From: Scytonema hofmannii PCC 7110
Lineage (GTDB): Bacteria; Cyanobacteriota; Cyanobacteriia; Cyanobacteriales; Nostocaceae
Length of the DNA stretch: 64,000 bases
Assembly (NCBI RefSeq): GCF_000346485.2
Contig: NZ_KQ976354.1
Coordinates: 6,819,269-6,883,268, forward strand
Direction of reading: 5' to 3'
In this document: piece by piece, positions 25,969 to 35,455 of the stretch
How the letters are laid out: the number at the start of each line of letters is the position of its first letter
Numbering within the stretch: the first letter of the stretch is position 1
Program-made: the position numbers and the translations under genes
The notes under the pieces: generated by a model
Database searches by the model: none
The model's input: only the letters and a program-made list of their open reading frames with translations
Told to the model about the DNA's origin: nothing

Positions 25969-27435
25969 ATGGTATCATTTATAACTCAAACTCAAAATGG
26001 GATTGTGGGGGCATCGGCTTCTGACGCCAATGATAGTAATAAGACGAGTTTTGGTCTAGACTTAATGTCTTTGCCGACAACTCCTTTATTTGGTACAGAT
26101 GGAATTCGGGGAAAAGTGGGGGATTTGCTCAATGCACCCCTAGCCTTACAAATTGGTTTTTGGGCAGGAATTGTTCTACGTAGCCGTGCTTCCAATCCAG
26201 GACCGATTATCCTCGGTCAAGATTCTCGTAACTCTAGCGATATGCTAGCAATGGCTTTAAGTGCGGGGTTAACAGCAGCAGGGGTAGAAGTTTGGTATTT
26301 GGGATTATGTCCTACTCCTTGCGTTGCATTTTTAACCAGTAACAGCCATGCTATTGGTGGAGTGATGATTTCTGCGAGCCATAACCCACCTGAAGATAAC
26401 GGCATTAAAATTTTTGGTGCAGATGGGTTGAAGTTACCCCAAGCATTACAAGCAGAAATTGAGGCTGGGCTGCGCGGTGTGTCATCACATTCTGTAATGA
26501 GAAGTGATTGCGGGCGGCACTATTCTCGTTTAGATTTAGTACAGAGTTATACAAATGCTTTGAAAGAACCACTGCATGGCACTGTGAATTTTCAAGGCAT
26601 GAAGATTATTTTAGATTTGGCATGGGGAGCAGCAGTAGATCTAGCACCCAGAGTATTTGAAGAACTAGGGGCAGAAGTTATCTGCTTTCATAGCTTAGCA
26701 GATGGCGATCGCATCAACGTCAACTGCGGTTCTACTCACTTAGACATTTTGCAAGCAGCTGTTCGCGAACACCAAGCCGATTTAGGCTTCGCCTTTGATG
26801 GTGATGCAGACCGTGTTTTGGCTGTAGACGATACTGGACGGCAAGTTAACGGTGACTATATACTTTACATATGGGGTCTTGGCTTACAGCAAAAGCAACA
26901 ACTACCAGACAACTTAATTGTTTCCACGGTGATGGCAAACTTGGGTTTTGAGAGAGCATGGAAACAAGCAGGTGGTCAATTGATTCGCACAGCAGTAGGC
27001 GACCAATACGTCCAAGCGGAAATGTTACGGACTGGGGGAATGTTAGGGGGCGAACAATCCGGTCATATCCTCTGCCGTCACTATGGTATTACTGGAGACG
27101 GTTTGCTGACCGCTTTACATTTAGCTGCTTTAGTACAGCAAGCAAGCGTTCCCCTATCTGAAATGATAGATTCCAGTTTCCATACATATCCGCAACTCTT
27201 ACGGAACGTGCGAGTAGAAGACAGGTTAAAGCGTGTCAACTGGAAAGAGTGTCAACCTTTGCAACAAGCTATTGACCGTGCTGAAGTTGCAATGGGTGAT
27301 GCTGGTAGAATTCTCGTTCGTGCTTCTGGTACAGAGCCAGTCATCCGAGTTATGGTAGAAGCCGAAGACGCCGAATTGGCAAACTACTGGACAAATGAAT
27401 TAGTCGCACAAGTCCAGCAATACTTGGCGGACTAG
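25969..27435 (+). CDS. glmM: phosphoglucosamine mutase
   Basis: This enzyme converts glucosamine-6-phosphate to glucosamine-1-phosphate for UDP-GlcNAc and peptidoglycan synthesis. The catalytic serine is in [15 protein letters not shown], the Mg2+ loop is [14 protein letters not shown], and the sugar-binding GGEQSGHI and phosphate-binding [14 protein letters not shown] are intact. I use the ATG at 25969 (488 residues), preceded by GGAG; a TTG at 25960 is also possible. The first 35 residues before [14 protein letters not shown] are an extension compared with E. coli GlmM, usual in cyanobacteria. Confidence 0.95.
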   Translation: MVSFITQTQNGIVGASASDANDSNKTSFGLDLMSLPTTPLFGTDGIRGKVGDLLNAPLALQIGFWAGIVLRSRASNPGPIILGQDSRNSSDMLAMALSAGLTAAGVEVWYLGLCPTPCVAFLTSNSHAIGGVMISASHNPPEDNGIKIFGADGLKLPQALQAEIEAGLRGVSSHSVMRSDCGRHYSRLDLVQSYTNALKEPLHGTVNFQGMKIILDLAWGAAVDLAPRVFEELGAEVICFHSLADGDRINVNCGSTHLDILQAAVREHQADLGFAFDGDADRVLAVDDTGRQVNGDYILYIWGLGLQQKQQLPDNLIVSTVMANLGFERAWKQAGGQLIRTAVGDQYVQAEMLRTGGMLGGEQSGHILCRHYGITGDGLLTALHLAALVQQASVPLSEMIDSSFHTYPQLLRNVRVEDRLKRVNWKECQPLQQAIDRAEVAMGDAGRILVRASGTEPVIRVMVEAEDAELANYWTNELVAQVQQYLAD

Positions 27436-27536
27436 TGCTTGGCTGTATTAATTTTGATGAATTTTACCATTTTGAATCATGTAACTCATAAATTTTGTAA
27501 AGACTAGTCATGCTAGTCTCTACATATAGTTGCTCA

Positions 27537-27567
27537 GATCCCCGACTTCTCCAAGAAGTCGGGGATC
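27537..27567. repeat. 31-bp palindromic repeat (copy 3 of 6)
   Basis: GATCCCCGACTTCTC followed by CAAGAAGTCGGGGATC, about 100 bp after glmM. It could form a strong hairpin. Confidence 0.85.
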
Positions 27568-27694
27568 TTGTACTTGAAATCCGAAACTTTTGTAAAATTT
27601 AGATAAAGTTCTTATAGTTTAATTATGTATATATAAGGTTAGGATTCTGATAAGAATTTCAAAAAAGATTTATCCCTAGAATTCTCATGTATGT

Positions 27695-27919
27695 GTGGCT
27701 ATTTATCCGAAGGAACAAGAAGAAACTCCTCTAAAGCCACTACCGTTTCCAGGTGCTATCTATATTGTTGCCACCGGAGAAAATCTTTATTATGGAACTA
27801 CAAAATTGACTTTCAATATTCTTAACCGCAAATTGTTAAACCAATCAATACGTGAGGAATTTTCTCTATACCCATTAGACCGAAATTCAGTTATAACTGA
27901 AACAATATACACGAAATAA
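27695..27919 (+). CDS. small hypothetical protein
   Basis: A GTG-started 74-residue frame (AIYPKEQEETPLKPLPFPGA, then IYIVATGENLYYGTTKLTF). It looks protein-like and soluble, but I do not recognise it and there is no strong ribosome site. It lies 72 bp upstream of the hpsL-like gene on the same strand. It could be a decayed fragment. Confidence 0.4.
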   Translation: MAIYPKEQEETPLKPLPFPGAIYIVATGENLYYGTTKLTFNILNRKLLNQSIREEFSLYPLDRNSVITETIYTK

Positions 27920-27991
27920 ACGCATCAGTAAACAGTTACCAAATCATGTTTTATTGGTCACTCTTTACTGAGAAATAATAACTGCAGTATT

Positions 27992-29671
27992 ATGCTGGCA
28001 TTAAAGTTAAAAGGCAAGAAATCCAAAAAAGGAAAAAAGCAGGGGGACAAGGAAACTCCAACTCTCAGTCTTCAAGAACGTTTGTTACAGAAGAGAAAAG
28101 CCGCACAGGCACGAAAAGAATTTTCCAGTGTTTTGTCTTCCTCTGCTGCTGTTGGTCTCTTTGTTGGCATTCTCTTGGCTTTGATCGGAGGAATTAAGGC
28201 AGCAGTTCCAGGTGTTTTGGCAGTCGTTACGCTAGCGTTATCTTACAAATACCCCCGCCAAGCACTTTTGGCTTTCCTGATATATATGCCTTTTAGCGGC
28301 ACTATCACTTACTATATCGGTAGCAGTCCCATACTCCAACTTGCTAAAGATTCCTTTTATATTCCAGCCCTGATTGCTCTTTGGCAGATTTGCAGCAAGA
28401 AACGTCTACCCTTCATCTTTCCCAAAGCTATTAAAACTCCGTTATTTATTTTGCTTGCCTTGTGCGTACTGACAATCTTATTTGTCAATGGTATGCAGCA
28501 ATTTAGCCCACCTACAAGTGGTCTGGGAAGCGGTTCTGGGAACAAGCCAATTTTGATGGGTATTTTGGGTCTGAAAGTATTTATAGGTTATGTCCCACTG
28601 ATAACTTGTGCTTACTATTTAATTCGCAATAAAAAAGATTTTTTGTTTTTCTCGCGAATGCAGGTTGTTATTATCCTCGTCTGTTGTGCATTAGGATTTA
28701 TCCAGTATATGCTACTCCTAACAGGAGTATGCCAAGGTACAAGACATTTAGAAGGTGCTGCTCTATTTAAAGCCTCTATAGAAGCCCGTTGTTATTTTGG
28801 CGGTTCTCTACTCTACAGTCCCCAACAAGGAGTCATTCGGCTACCAGGAACCTTTGTTGCACCCTGGCAATGGGCATGGTTCTTGATTTCAAGTACCTTC
28901 TTTAGCTTTGCCTCTGGCTTCAGCGATCCTTCAATTATTTGGAGATTGATTAGCTTGGGTTCCATTGTAGCGGTATTTATTAACGCAGTTATTTCCGGTC
29001 AGAGAATAGCCTTAGCGTTAGTTCCCATCTGCTTTGTCGCTTTACTTTTGCTTACAGGTCAACTTCGCAACCTGAAACGATTTATCCCTATGGGAGTTGG
29101 GCTTGCTATCATTTTTGGAATTGCCGTAGTAAGTAATCCAGCCCTTTTAGAAGAGAGAACATCAAGTTTGAGTGATCGCTGGGAATCTTCACCACCCCAG
29201 GAGTTCATAGTACAACAATTTGAGGAATCGTTCCAAGCACAAAAAGGGATTTTGGGCAATGGATTGGGTCGTGCTACCAATTCTGCCCGTGCGATGGGTG
29301 AGACGAGACTTATTGAAACGTATTACCCTAAAGTTCTTTATGAAATTGGCCCATTGGGAACTTTGGCTTTCCTGGCATTGGTCACAACCCTGACAGTAAC
29401 CTGTTATCAATCAAATCGGTTAATAAAAAACCGTAATTTCCGCAGTTACGGTTCGGCTTTGTGGGTGTTTATATTGTTTATTAGTTACAACACCTATTAC
29501 TATCCTCTAGATGTCGATCCAGTAGCTGTCTATTACTGGTTTGCCGCCGGAGTTCTCTTAAAATTACCTGTTATAGACAAACAAGAAAGACAACATGAGA
29601 ATAATGAAAATTCTGAAGAACAACCAAAGAAAAAAACAAAAACAGCAAAAAACCTCTTGAACCCAATATAA
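27992..29671 (+). CDS. hpsL: O-antigen ligase-like membrane protein, HpsL-like
   Basis: This 559-residue polytopic membrane protein starts with a Lys-rich cytoplasmic segment (KLKGKKSKKGKKQ, then LSLQERLLQKRKAAQARKEF) followed by about eleven hydrophobic segments and the large periplasmic loop typical of Wzy/WaaL polymerases and ligases (about 390-460, with GILGNGLGRATNSARAMGE). The N-terminal pattern and the three glycosyltransferases downstream match the hpsL-P polysaccharide cluster known from Nostoc punctiforme hormogonia. It would polymerise or ligate the exported glycan. The hps name rests on gene order and family recall. Confidence 0.8.
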   Translation: MLALKLKGKKSKKGKKQGDKETPTLSLQERLLQKRKAAQARKEFSSVLSSSAAVGLFVGILLALIGGIKAAVPGVLAVVTLALSYKYPRQALLAFLIYMPFSGTITYYIGSSPILQLAKDSFYIPALIALWQICSKKRLPFIFPKAIKTPLFILLALCVLTILFVNGMQQFSPPTSGLGSGSGNKPILMGILGLKVFIGYVPLITCAYYLIRNKKDFLFFSRMQVVIILVCCALGFIQYMLLLTGVCQGTRHLEGAALFKASIEARCYFGGSLLYSPQQGVIRLPGTFVAPWQWAWFLISSTFFSFASGFSDPSIIWRLISLGSIVAVFINAVISGQRIALALVPICFVALLLLTGQLRNLKRFIPMGVGLAIIFGIAVVSNPALLEERTSSLSDRWESSPPQEFIVQQFEESFQAQKGILGNGLGRATNSARAMGETRLIETYYPKVLYEIGPLGTLAFLALVTTLTVTCYQSNRLIKNRNFRSYGSALWVFILFISYNTYYYPLDVDPVAVYYWFAAGVLLKLPVIDKQERQHENNENSEEQPKKKTKTAKNLLNPI

Positions 29672-29714
29672 ATTTGATATGGCATAGCCAAATATTCAAT
29701 AGGATATACAAAAA

Positions 29715-30704
29715 GTGAATTCTTATCCCTTAATTTCCGTCATTATCCCAACCTATGGTCGTGAAGAACCACTGCGCGATAGTGTAGCAGATGTCCTCAA
29801 GCAAGATTACCCAAACTTTGAAGTTTTGGTTGTCGATCAAACACCAGAACACAAACCAGAAACAGAAGCTTATTTAGCAGAATTATCGACAGCAGGCAAA
29901 ATTAAGTGGTTTCGTCTGAAGTGGGCAAGTTTACCAGGAGCGCGAAACTATGCTGTACGCAGGGCAACTGGTGACATCATTTTGTTTATTGACGACGACG
30001 TGCAGCTACAATCTGGATTTTTAGCAGCCCATGCCAAAAATTATGTAGAAAAACCAGAAGTAGGCGCAGTTGCTGGACGAGTTTTTGACAGAATGAAGTT
30101 GGGTGACTCTGGGGGGAATTTGCAGATTGAATATCTTCCTTCTCAAGCGATGGACCCAGGAATTGCTTGGTACCATATTGACTTAGTACACACAGTTAAA
30201 CCCCAACAAGTGCTAACAGCAAGGGGTTGTAATATGTCCTTCCGTCGTGAAATTTTCACAAAGTACGGGCTGAAATTTGATGAGAGATTTCGTGGTAGTG
30301 CAGTCAGGGAAGAATCTGATTTTTGTCTGAGATTGCGGCAAACAGGATATAAAATTTGGTACGATCCCGACGCTCATTTAGTGCATTTAGGAGAAGAAAC
30401 GGGCGGTTGCCATGACATTAGTATGCGTTCTCTTCAGTACCAACTTACCTTCTATCACAACCATTTTCTCATGGGGTTAAAAAACCTCTCCTTCACTCAA
30501 GCTGCACGTCTTTTTGCCCGTTTATTTGACTGTCACGTCCTCGGACATCCTCCCTGTCACAAAAGCGGTTCTCCTATTAAAATTCTGACTCGTGGTGTTT
30601 TCTATACTTTGGGCTTCTTCAAAGCCTTAGGTACTGTCATTCAATCAGCATGGAATGACGGTCAAATTTATACTCGCTTGGACGAATATACTAAAATTAT
30701 TTAA
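29715..30704 (+). CDS. hpsN: family 2 glycosyltransferase, HpsN-like
   Basis: This 329-residue GT-A fold enzyme starts at GTG. It has the nucleotide-binding SVIIPTYGREEPLRDSVADV, the metal-binding DDD in ILFIDDDVQLQSGF and the acceptor-side EESDFCLRLRQTGYKIWYDP. The C-terminal 80 residues contain two amphipathic helices that may touch the membrane. It lies 43 bp after hpsL and 103 bp before hpsO, with an inverted repeat between. It should add a sugar to the polysaccharide repeat unit; the sugar is unknown. Confidence 0.85.
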   Translation: MNSYPLISVIIPTYGREEPLRDSVADVLKQDYPNFEVLVVDQTPEHKPETEAYLAELSTAGKIKWFRLKWASLPGARNYAVRRATGDIILFIDDDVQLQSGFLAAHAKNYVEKPEVGAVAGRVFDRMKLGDSGGNLQIEYLPSQAMDPGIAWYHIDLVHTVKPQQVLTARGCNMSFRREIFTKYGLKFDERFRGSAVREESDFCLRLRQTGYKIWYDPDAHLVHLGEETGGCHDISMRSLQYQLTFYHNHFLMGLKNLSFTQAARLFARLFDCHVLGHPPCHKSGSPIKILTRGVFYTLGFFKALGTVIQSAWNDGQIYTRLDEYTKII

Positions 30705-30777
30705 CCGCAGATGAACGCCGATAAACGCGGATGAAGAAATAAATTATCAGCGTTCGTCTGCGTTCGTCTGCGGTTTA
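30702..30777. repeat. imperfect inverted repeat between hpsN and hpsO
   Basis: TAACCGCAGATGAACGCC at the left pairs with the right end CGTTCGTCTGCGGTTTA over nearly 30 bp. It begins at the hpsN stop codon and could act as a processing or attenuation hairpin in the operon mRNA. Confidence 0.65.
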
Positions 30778-30807
30778 AAACAAAAAATTAACAATCCCAA
30801 TTATATA

Positions 30808-31980
30808 ATGAAAATTCTTATTGCTAGTCATACTTATATTGTAGATCTTAACTGTGAAAAACTACGCATTTTATCTCAGCTAGAACCTAACGTTGAGGTA
30901 ACCATTGTCGTACCTAAAAAATGGAAACCGGGCGGAGTTCAAAACAAAATTATTAAAACTCAATACCGTGATGAAGGCAAATTTCGTATAGTTCCCATTT
31001 CTAACTTTAGTCAGAACCATCAAGGGCTGCTCACATTTGGAGGCGATTTAATATCTTTGTTACAAAAGTTTCGTCCTAATGTTATCCAGGTAGAACAAGG
31101 GTCTAGAGGTCTTGCTTATGCGGAGATGATTACTTTAAATAAAGTATTGGGACTAAAGGCAAAAAACTTATTTTTTACCTGGTGGAATTTACCCTACAAA
31201 CTCAAGTTTCCAGTTTCCTTACTAGAGAAGTATAACCTTGATAACAGTCATGGTATTATTTCAGGAAATCAAGATGGTGCGGAAGTTTTACGACAACAGG
31301 GATACAAGGGTCCTATTAAAATCATGCCTCAGCTAGGTGTAGATGAAAGCTTGTTTGCACCTGCACCTCAACCCGAACTAGCAACTCAGTTGGGTATTAA
31401 GCAAAATGATTTTGTCGTAGGATTTGTTGGACGTTTTGTTCAAGAGAAGGGATTGTTTACTCTTTTAGAGGCTTTAATTAGTTTAAAAGATAGACCTTGG
31501 AAATTACTGCTGCTTGGAAGGGGACCATTACAATCGGAAATCTTGAGTAAAGCAGAGGAAAATTATGTTAAAGATAGGGTCATTTTAGTGGAAAGTGTTG
31601 CTCATGACGCAGTTCCTAAATACATCAACTTAATGAGTACTTTAATACTGCCTTCGGAAACAAATTACAGTCTTAAGAATCTCACTTCTATTGGTTGGAA
31701 AGAACAATTTGGTCACGTGCTCATTGAAGCCATGGCTTGTCAAGTTCCTGTTATTGGTTCAAATTCGGGTGAAATTCCTCATGTCATTGGTGAGGCTGGA
31801 TTAATATTTCCTGAGGGTGACGCCCAAGCACTAGCCCATTGTATAGTTCAATTAATGGAAAATCCAGAATTCACTAAAAAGCTAGCTGGTATGGGCTATC
31901 AAAAAGTCATGGCTCAATACACCAATACAGCTTTGGCAAAACAGCAATTAGAGTTTTATAAGGAATTGGTTAGTGGTTAG
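30808..31980 (+). CDS. hpsO: family 4 glycosyltransferase, HpsO-like
   Basis: This 390-residue GT-B enzyme has an N-terminal domain with LIASHTYIVDLNCEKLRIL and a C-terminal nucleotide-sugar domain with VVGFVGRFVQEKGLFTLLEA, and the conserved EX7E-type region FGHVLIEAMACQVPVIGSNS followed by GEIPHVIGEAGLIFPEGD. Its last residues LVSG and the TAG stop are encoded by a GGTTAGT repeat. It is the third gene of the hps-like cluster. A MITE (32008-32180) separates it from hpsP. Confidence 0.85.
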   Translation: MKILIASHTYIVDLNCEKLRILSQLEPNVEVTIVVPKKWKPGGVQNKIIKTQYRDEGKFRIVPISNFSQNHQGLLTFGGDLISLLQKFRPNVIQVEQGSRGLAYAEMITLNKVLGLKAKNLFFTWWNLPYKLKFPVSLLEKYNLDNSHGIISGNQDGAEVLRQQGYKGPIKIMPQLGVDESLFAPAPQPELATQLGIKQNDFVVGFVGRFVQEKGLFTLLEALISLKDRPWKLLLLGRGPLQSEILSKAEENYVKDRVILVESVAHDAVPKYINLMSTLILPSETNYSLKNLTSIGWKEQFGHVLIEAMACQVPVIGSNSGEIPHVIGEAGLIFPEGDAQALAHCIVQLMENPEFTKKLAGMGYQKVMAQYTNTALAKQQLEFYKELVSG

Positions 31981-32007
31981 TGGGGGCGCAAGGCATTGCG
32001 CCCGTAA

Positions 32008-32180
32008 GAGGATGTTTGAAAAGTTTTGGCCTCATATAATTCGCTACTATACAAATTAAGTCCGCCTGCGCGGACTAACGAGAAATTAAGATATTAAAAC
32101 CCACGTAGGTGGGTTTTGCTTGTATAGCCGCGATTTCCAATCGCCAAGGCTGTATTAATTGAAACTTTTCAAACATCCTC
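32008..32180. mobile_element. 173-bp MITE, copy 2, inside the hps-like cluster
   Basis: GAGGATGTTTGAAAAGTTT at the left and AAACTTTTCAAACATCCTC at the right are perfect 19-bp terminal inverted repeats, flanked by TAA on both sides. It matches the copy at 20181-20353 without gaps. The hairpin AAAACCCACGTAGGTGGGTTTT followed by GCTT resembles a terminator on the plus strand and could reduce transcription into hpsP. Confidence 0.85.
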
Positions 32181-32236
32181 TAAAGTTGTTAGTTGTTTTT
32201 TCCACTATCTACTAACTACTATCCATTAACAAAAAT

Positions 32237-33433
32237 ATGCAAATCTTACAAATTGTTCCCTCAATTTCCCTAGTGTATGGTGGTCCCAGCCAAATGGTTT
32301 TGGGGCTAGCCCCTGCATTGGCAAAGCAAGGGATAAAAGTGACGGTTATTACAACTGATAGTAATGGCGATACTGGTGAAGAAACACCTTTGGATGTTCC
32401 TTTGAATCGCCCTATAGAGCAAGATGGTTATCAAATTATTTACTTTCGTTGTTCCCCGTTTCGTCGCTACAAATTCTCTCTAGACTTACTGAGATGGTTA
32501 AATAAACACGTTCGGGAGTATGACTTAGCTCACATTCACGCTTTATTTTCTCCTGTCAGCAGTTTGGCTGCAACAGTATGTCGCCAACACAAGATTCCGT
32601 ATATTCTACGTCCTTTAGGAACTCTCGATCCAGCAGATTTACGGAAGAAAAAGCAACTCAAACAGCTTTATACAGCAATTTTAGAACGTCCAAATATAGC
32701 GGGTTCTGCGGCTATTCACTTTACTAGCGTTCAAGAAGCAAAAGTCTCGGAACGTTTTGGCGTCGTTACACGGGATTTGACGATCCCATTGGGTGTGATC
32801 CCCGCGAAGTCGGAGGGGGAAAGGGGGAGAGAGGAAGAGGGGGGGAAATTACTGCGTCAGCAGTTTAATATTCCTACTGGTGTCCCTTTGGTGCTGTTTA
32901 TGTCCCGTATTGACCCAAAAAAGGGATTGAATTTGCTATTTCCCGCACTGGAAGCGCTTTTAGCTGAGGGTTTAAATTTTCACTTTGTTTTAGCCGGGGG
33001 GAATCCTCAAGACGCGGATTATGTGGAAAAAATAAAATCTCAAGTGCAGAACTCGACCTTGCGATCGCATACAACAATCACTGGTTTTGTCACGGGTCAG
33101 TTAAAAACAGCCCTTCTACACGCGGCTGATTTATTTGTCTTACCCTCATACTATGAGAATTTTGGCATTGCTGTGGCTGAAGCAATGGTTGCTGGAACGC
33201 CTGTCTTAATATCAGACCAAGTCCACATTTGTCAGGAAGTGCTTGACAGTGAGTCGGGCTGGGTGAGTTCATTGGATGTTACAGAGATTGCTAAATTACT
33301 TCGTACAGCACTACAAAATCCATCAGAATGCCAAAGACGGGGGCTACGTGCTAGAGATTACGCACTGCAATATTACAGTTGGGATGCGATCGCTCGTCAA
33401 ACCATTCTTGCCTACAATCAAATTGTGTCCTAA
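32237..33433 (+). CDS. hpsP: family 4 glycosyltransferase, HpsP-like
   Basis: This 398-residue GT-B enzyme has the N-terminal VPSISLVYGGPSQMVLGLAP acceptor loop, the C-terminal MSRIDPKKGLNLLFPALEAL and the donor-site YYENFGIAVAEAMVAGTPVL. Between the domains (about 195-208) is a short Gly/Glu/Arg-rich stretch (SEGERGREEEGGK) encoded by purine-only GGGGGA-rich DNA, which looks like a repeat expansion inserted in frame. It is the last gene of the hps-like cluster and sits downstream of a MITE, so it may need its own promoter. Confidence 0.85.
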   Translation: MQILQIVPSISLVYGGPSQMVLGLAPALAKQGIKVTVITTDSNGDTGEETPLDVPLNRPIEQDGYQIIYFRCSPFRRYKFSLDLLRWLNKHVREYDLAHIHALFSPVSSLAATVCRQHKIPYILRPLGTLDPADLRKKKQLKQLYTAILERPNIAGSAAIHFTSVQEAKVSERFGVVTRDLTIPLGVIPAKSEGERGREEEGGKLLRQQFNIPTGVPLVLFMSRIDPKKGLNLLFPALEALLAEGLNFHFVLAGGNPQDADYVEKIKSQVQNSTLRSHTTITGFVTGQLKTALLHAADLFVLPSYYENFGIAVAEAMVAGTPVLISDQVHICQEVLDSESGWVSSLDVTEIAKLLRTALQNPSECQRRGLRARDYALQYYSWDAIARQTILAYNQIVS

Positions 33434-33586
33434 TAAGTTGTAGAATCTTAGGTCTGTAAACTTGCGTGTTATTGCACAATTTGAAATTTTGTTTCAAACC
33501 CTAGACTCCAATCGGAAAACCGGGTTTTGTGGCATCATGCAAGATAGAATACATATACTGCCTCTTTGAACAACAGGGAATGTCAC

Positions 33587-34225
33587 ATGGCTCTCCGTCT
33601 AGGCGATACAGTACCTAACTTCACTCAAGCCTCCTCAACAGGCGACATAGACTTTTACCAATGGGCTGGAGACAGCTGGGTTGTGCTGTTTTCCCACCCC
33701 GCAGACTTTACACCAGTTTGTACCACCGAACTGGGAACTGTTGCTAAGTTGAAGCCTGAGTTCGACAAGCGCAACGTCAAAGTCATAGCCCTTAGTGTTG
33801 ATGATGTTGAATCCCACAAAGGATGGATTGGGGACATTGAAGAAACCCAAAGCACATCCCTCAACTACCCAATTTTGGCAGATGGCGATCGTAAAGTGTC
33901 CGATCTTTACGACATGATTCACCCCAATGCCAACGCCTCGTTAACAGTGCGTACAGTCTTCGTCATTGACCCCAACAAAAAGCTGCGTCTGACCTTAACC
34001 TATCCTCCAAGTACCGGACGTAACTTTGATGAAATTCTGCGGGTGATTGATTCACTGCAACTCACCGACGACTACAGTGTAGCAACACCAGCCGATTGGA
34101 AAGATGGTGATGATTGCGTGATCGTTCCCTCTTTAAAAGATCCAGAAGTTCTCAAAGAGAAATTCCCCAAAGGATACACAGAAGTCAAGCCCTACTTGCG
34201 GATGACACCCCAACCTAATAAGTAA
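33587..34225 (+). CDS. 1-Cys peroxiredoxin (Prx6 type)
   Basis: I start at the ATG at 33587 (212 residues; AGGGAA upstream). The peroxidatic cysteine lies in PADFTPVCTTELG, and the C-terminal region DDCVIVPSLKDPE plus FPKGYTEVKPYLR is typical of the 1-Cys Prx6 group. It reduces hydrogen and alkyl peroxides in the cytosol, with an external thiol as reductant. It is a single gene with a terminator-like hairpin about 50 bp after the stop. It complements sulfiredoxin and rubrerythrin elsewhere in this window. Confidence 0.95.
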   Translation: MALRLGDTVPNFTQASSTGDIDFYQWAGDSWVVLFSHPADFTPVCTTELGTVAKLKPEFDKRNVKVIALSVDDVESHKGWIGDIEETQSTSLNYPILADGDRKVSDLYDMIHPNANASLTVRTVFVIDPNKKLRLTLTYPPSTGRNFDEILRVIDSLQLTDDYSVATPADWKDGDDCVIVPSLKDPEVLKEKFPKGYTEVKPYLRMTPQPNK

Positions 34226-34276
34226 TTAATCACGGATAGCGGGATGTAACACAACATCTTGTAAAAAATAATGTAG

Positions 34277-34298
34277 AGACGCGCCACGGCGCGTCTTT
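34277..34298 (+). terminator. terminator-like hairpin after the peroxiredoxin gene
   Basis: AGACGCGCCACGGCGCGTCT followed by TT: an 8-bp perfect G/C stem with a 4-base loop. The T-run is short, so it may also be a dispersed hairpin repeat. Confidence 0.55.
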
Positions 34299-34369
34299 AG
34301 GTTATTTGTGGTACTGTATGTAATTCAAGTGAGAAGCGCTATATTACTTTTTCAGCAAGCCCTAAGTAG

Positions 34370-34900
34370 CTATGAATAAGAGTCAATTAAATTCTTTAGT
34401 GAGATTGTATCTGCATATTTAAAATTACCATTGTCAAGTTGTTGTCGAAACCATAACCAATGTGGTGCTACTGTTCCAGTAGATTTGAAGGATTTTTTAA
34501 AAAGCTCAATAAATATTCCAGGACAGGCATAAGACCCATATATTTGATTATTATTACAAAATGCACTTAAAATATCCTGCCACTGGTTCTGATTGAGAAA
34601 ATCTACAACTCTGAGCAGCAACCTCGCATTATCTGCTGCATCATTAAAAGAATTAGATTCAATAAAATTTTTGATAATAGTTGCAACGTTCTCTTTTAAT
34701 ATCGGTTCTAAAATTCCATCAGGAATTTCAGTCCAATACCTATATTTTTCCAACAATTCATCAAAAGTAACTGTTTTTATCAATTTTGTAATTGAAGTCT
34801 TTAATAAATCTATTATTTCAGAATTTGTTTCATCAATTAATTTGTATTGTGCATTTGCTTTAAGTAACTCTTCTAAAGAACCATAAGGTATTTTATCCCG
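34370..34900 (-). pseudogene. 5'-truncated hypothetical gene
   Basis: The frame is open from 34900 down to the stop at 34370 (about 176 codons) but lacks an ATG; the first usable start is a TTG at 34783 in the middle. The protein is helical and Asn/Leu-rich (IPYGSLEELLKANAQYKLID, DNARLLLRVVDFLNQNQWQD, HWLWFRQQLDNGNF). The coherent sequence upstream of the TTG indicates that the 5' part was cut off. I do not recognise the family. It lies at the edge of a zone of broken fragments. Confidence 0.45.
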
Positions 34901-35455
34901 CTATGGTTCAAATCATAAGGGGTGACAATGGCTGATTTACTACGAGAAGTTAATAGAGCAACACTACGACGGTCAAGAGTGACGTATTTACAGAAATACT
35001 GAAATACAGATTTGAGGAGATGGTAATCACTGTTACTGTTGATTTTGAGAATCTTGTAAAAAAACTTCTGTAATGGCGTTAAGCTAAAATTCTAGTTGAC
35101 GGTGCTTTTCCTCAACGGTTAATCCGTATATTCAATCCATCTTCATCTTGCCAGAAACAGTAACTAGGTACTACAGTTAGTGCAGAGCTTTTTTGTGATG
35201 CGAATGGATCTTGTATATTACTTAATTGTTGTACCTGTTGTTTGGTTCCTCTACTAAAAAGGTTTTTCTCAAGCCAATTCATCTCCTCCAAACATCGTTC
35301 TGCGTAACTGCGAAGTTCAGTAATTGATGGAAAGCCTGAAATAACAGTCTGAAACTCTTCCCTACCTACAGTACTTAAAATCTTTCATAAATCATTTATG
35401 ATTTCTATATATTATTAAAAGTGGAATTGAGAACAGCGATTGAGGAGCAATAACT
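34901..35455. other. zone of short coding fragments
   Basis: This gap holds a 24-codon plus-strand frame (34928-35002, MADLLREVNRATLRRSRVTY...) with a good ribosome site AGGGG, apparently the first codons of a lost gene, and a minus-strand fragment at 35112-35384. No intact gene is present. Confidence 0.45.
35112..35384 (-). pseudogene. C-terminal fragment of an unknown protein
   Basis: Ninety codons are open without an ATG at the beginning (ILSTVGREEFQTVISGFPSI, ELRSYAERCLEEMNWLEKNL) and end LNIRINR plus TGA. Only an internal ATG at 35282 is available. The composition is protein-like. It is likely the 3' remnant of a larger gene; family not recognised. Confidence 0.4.
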
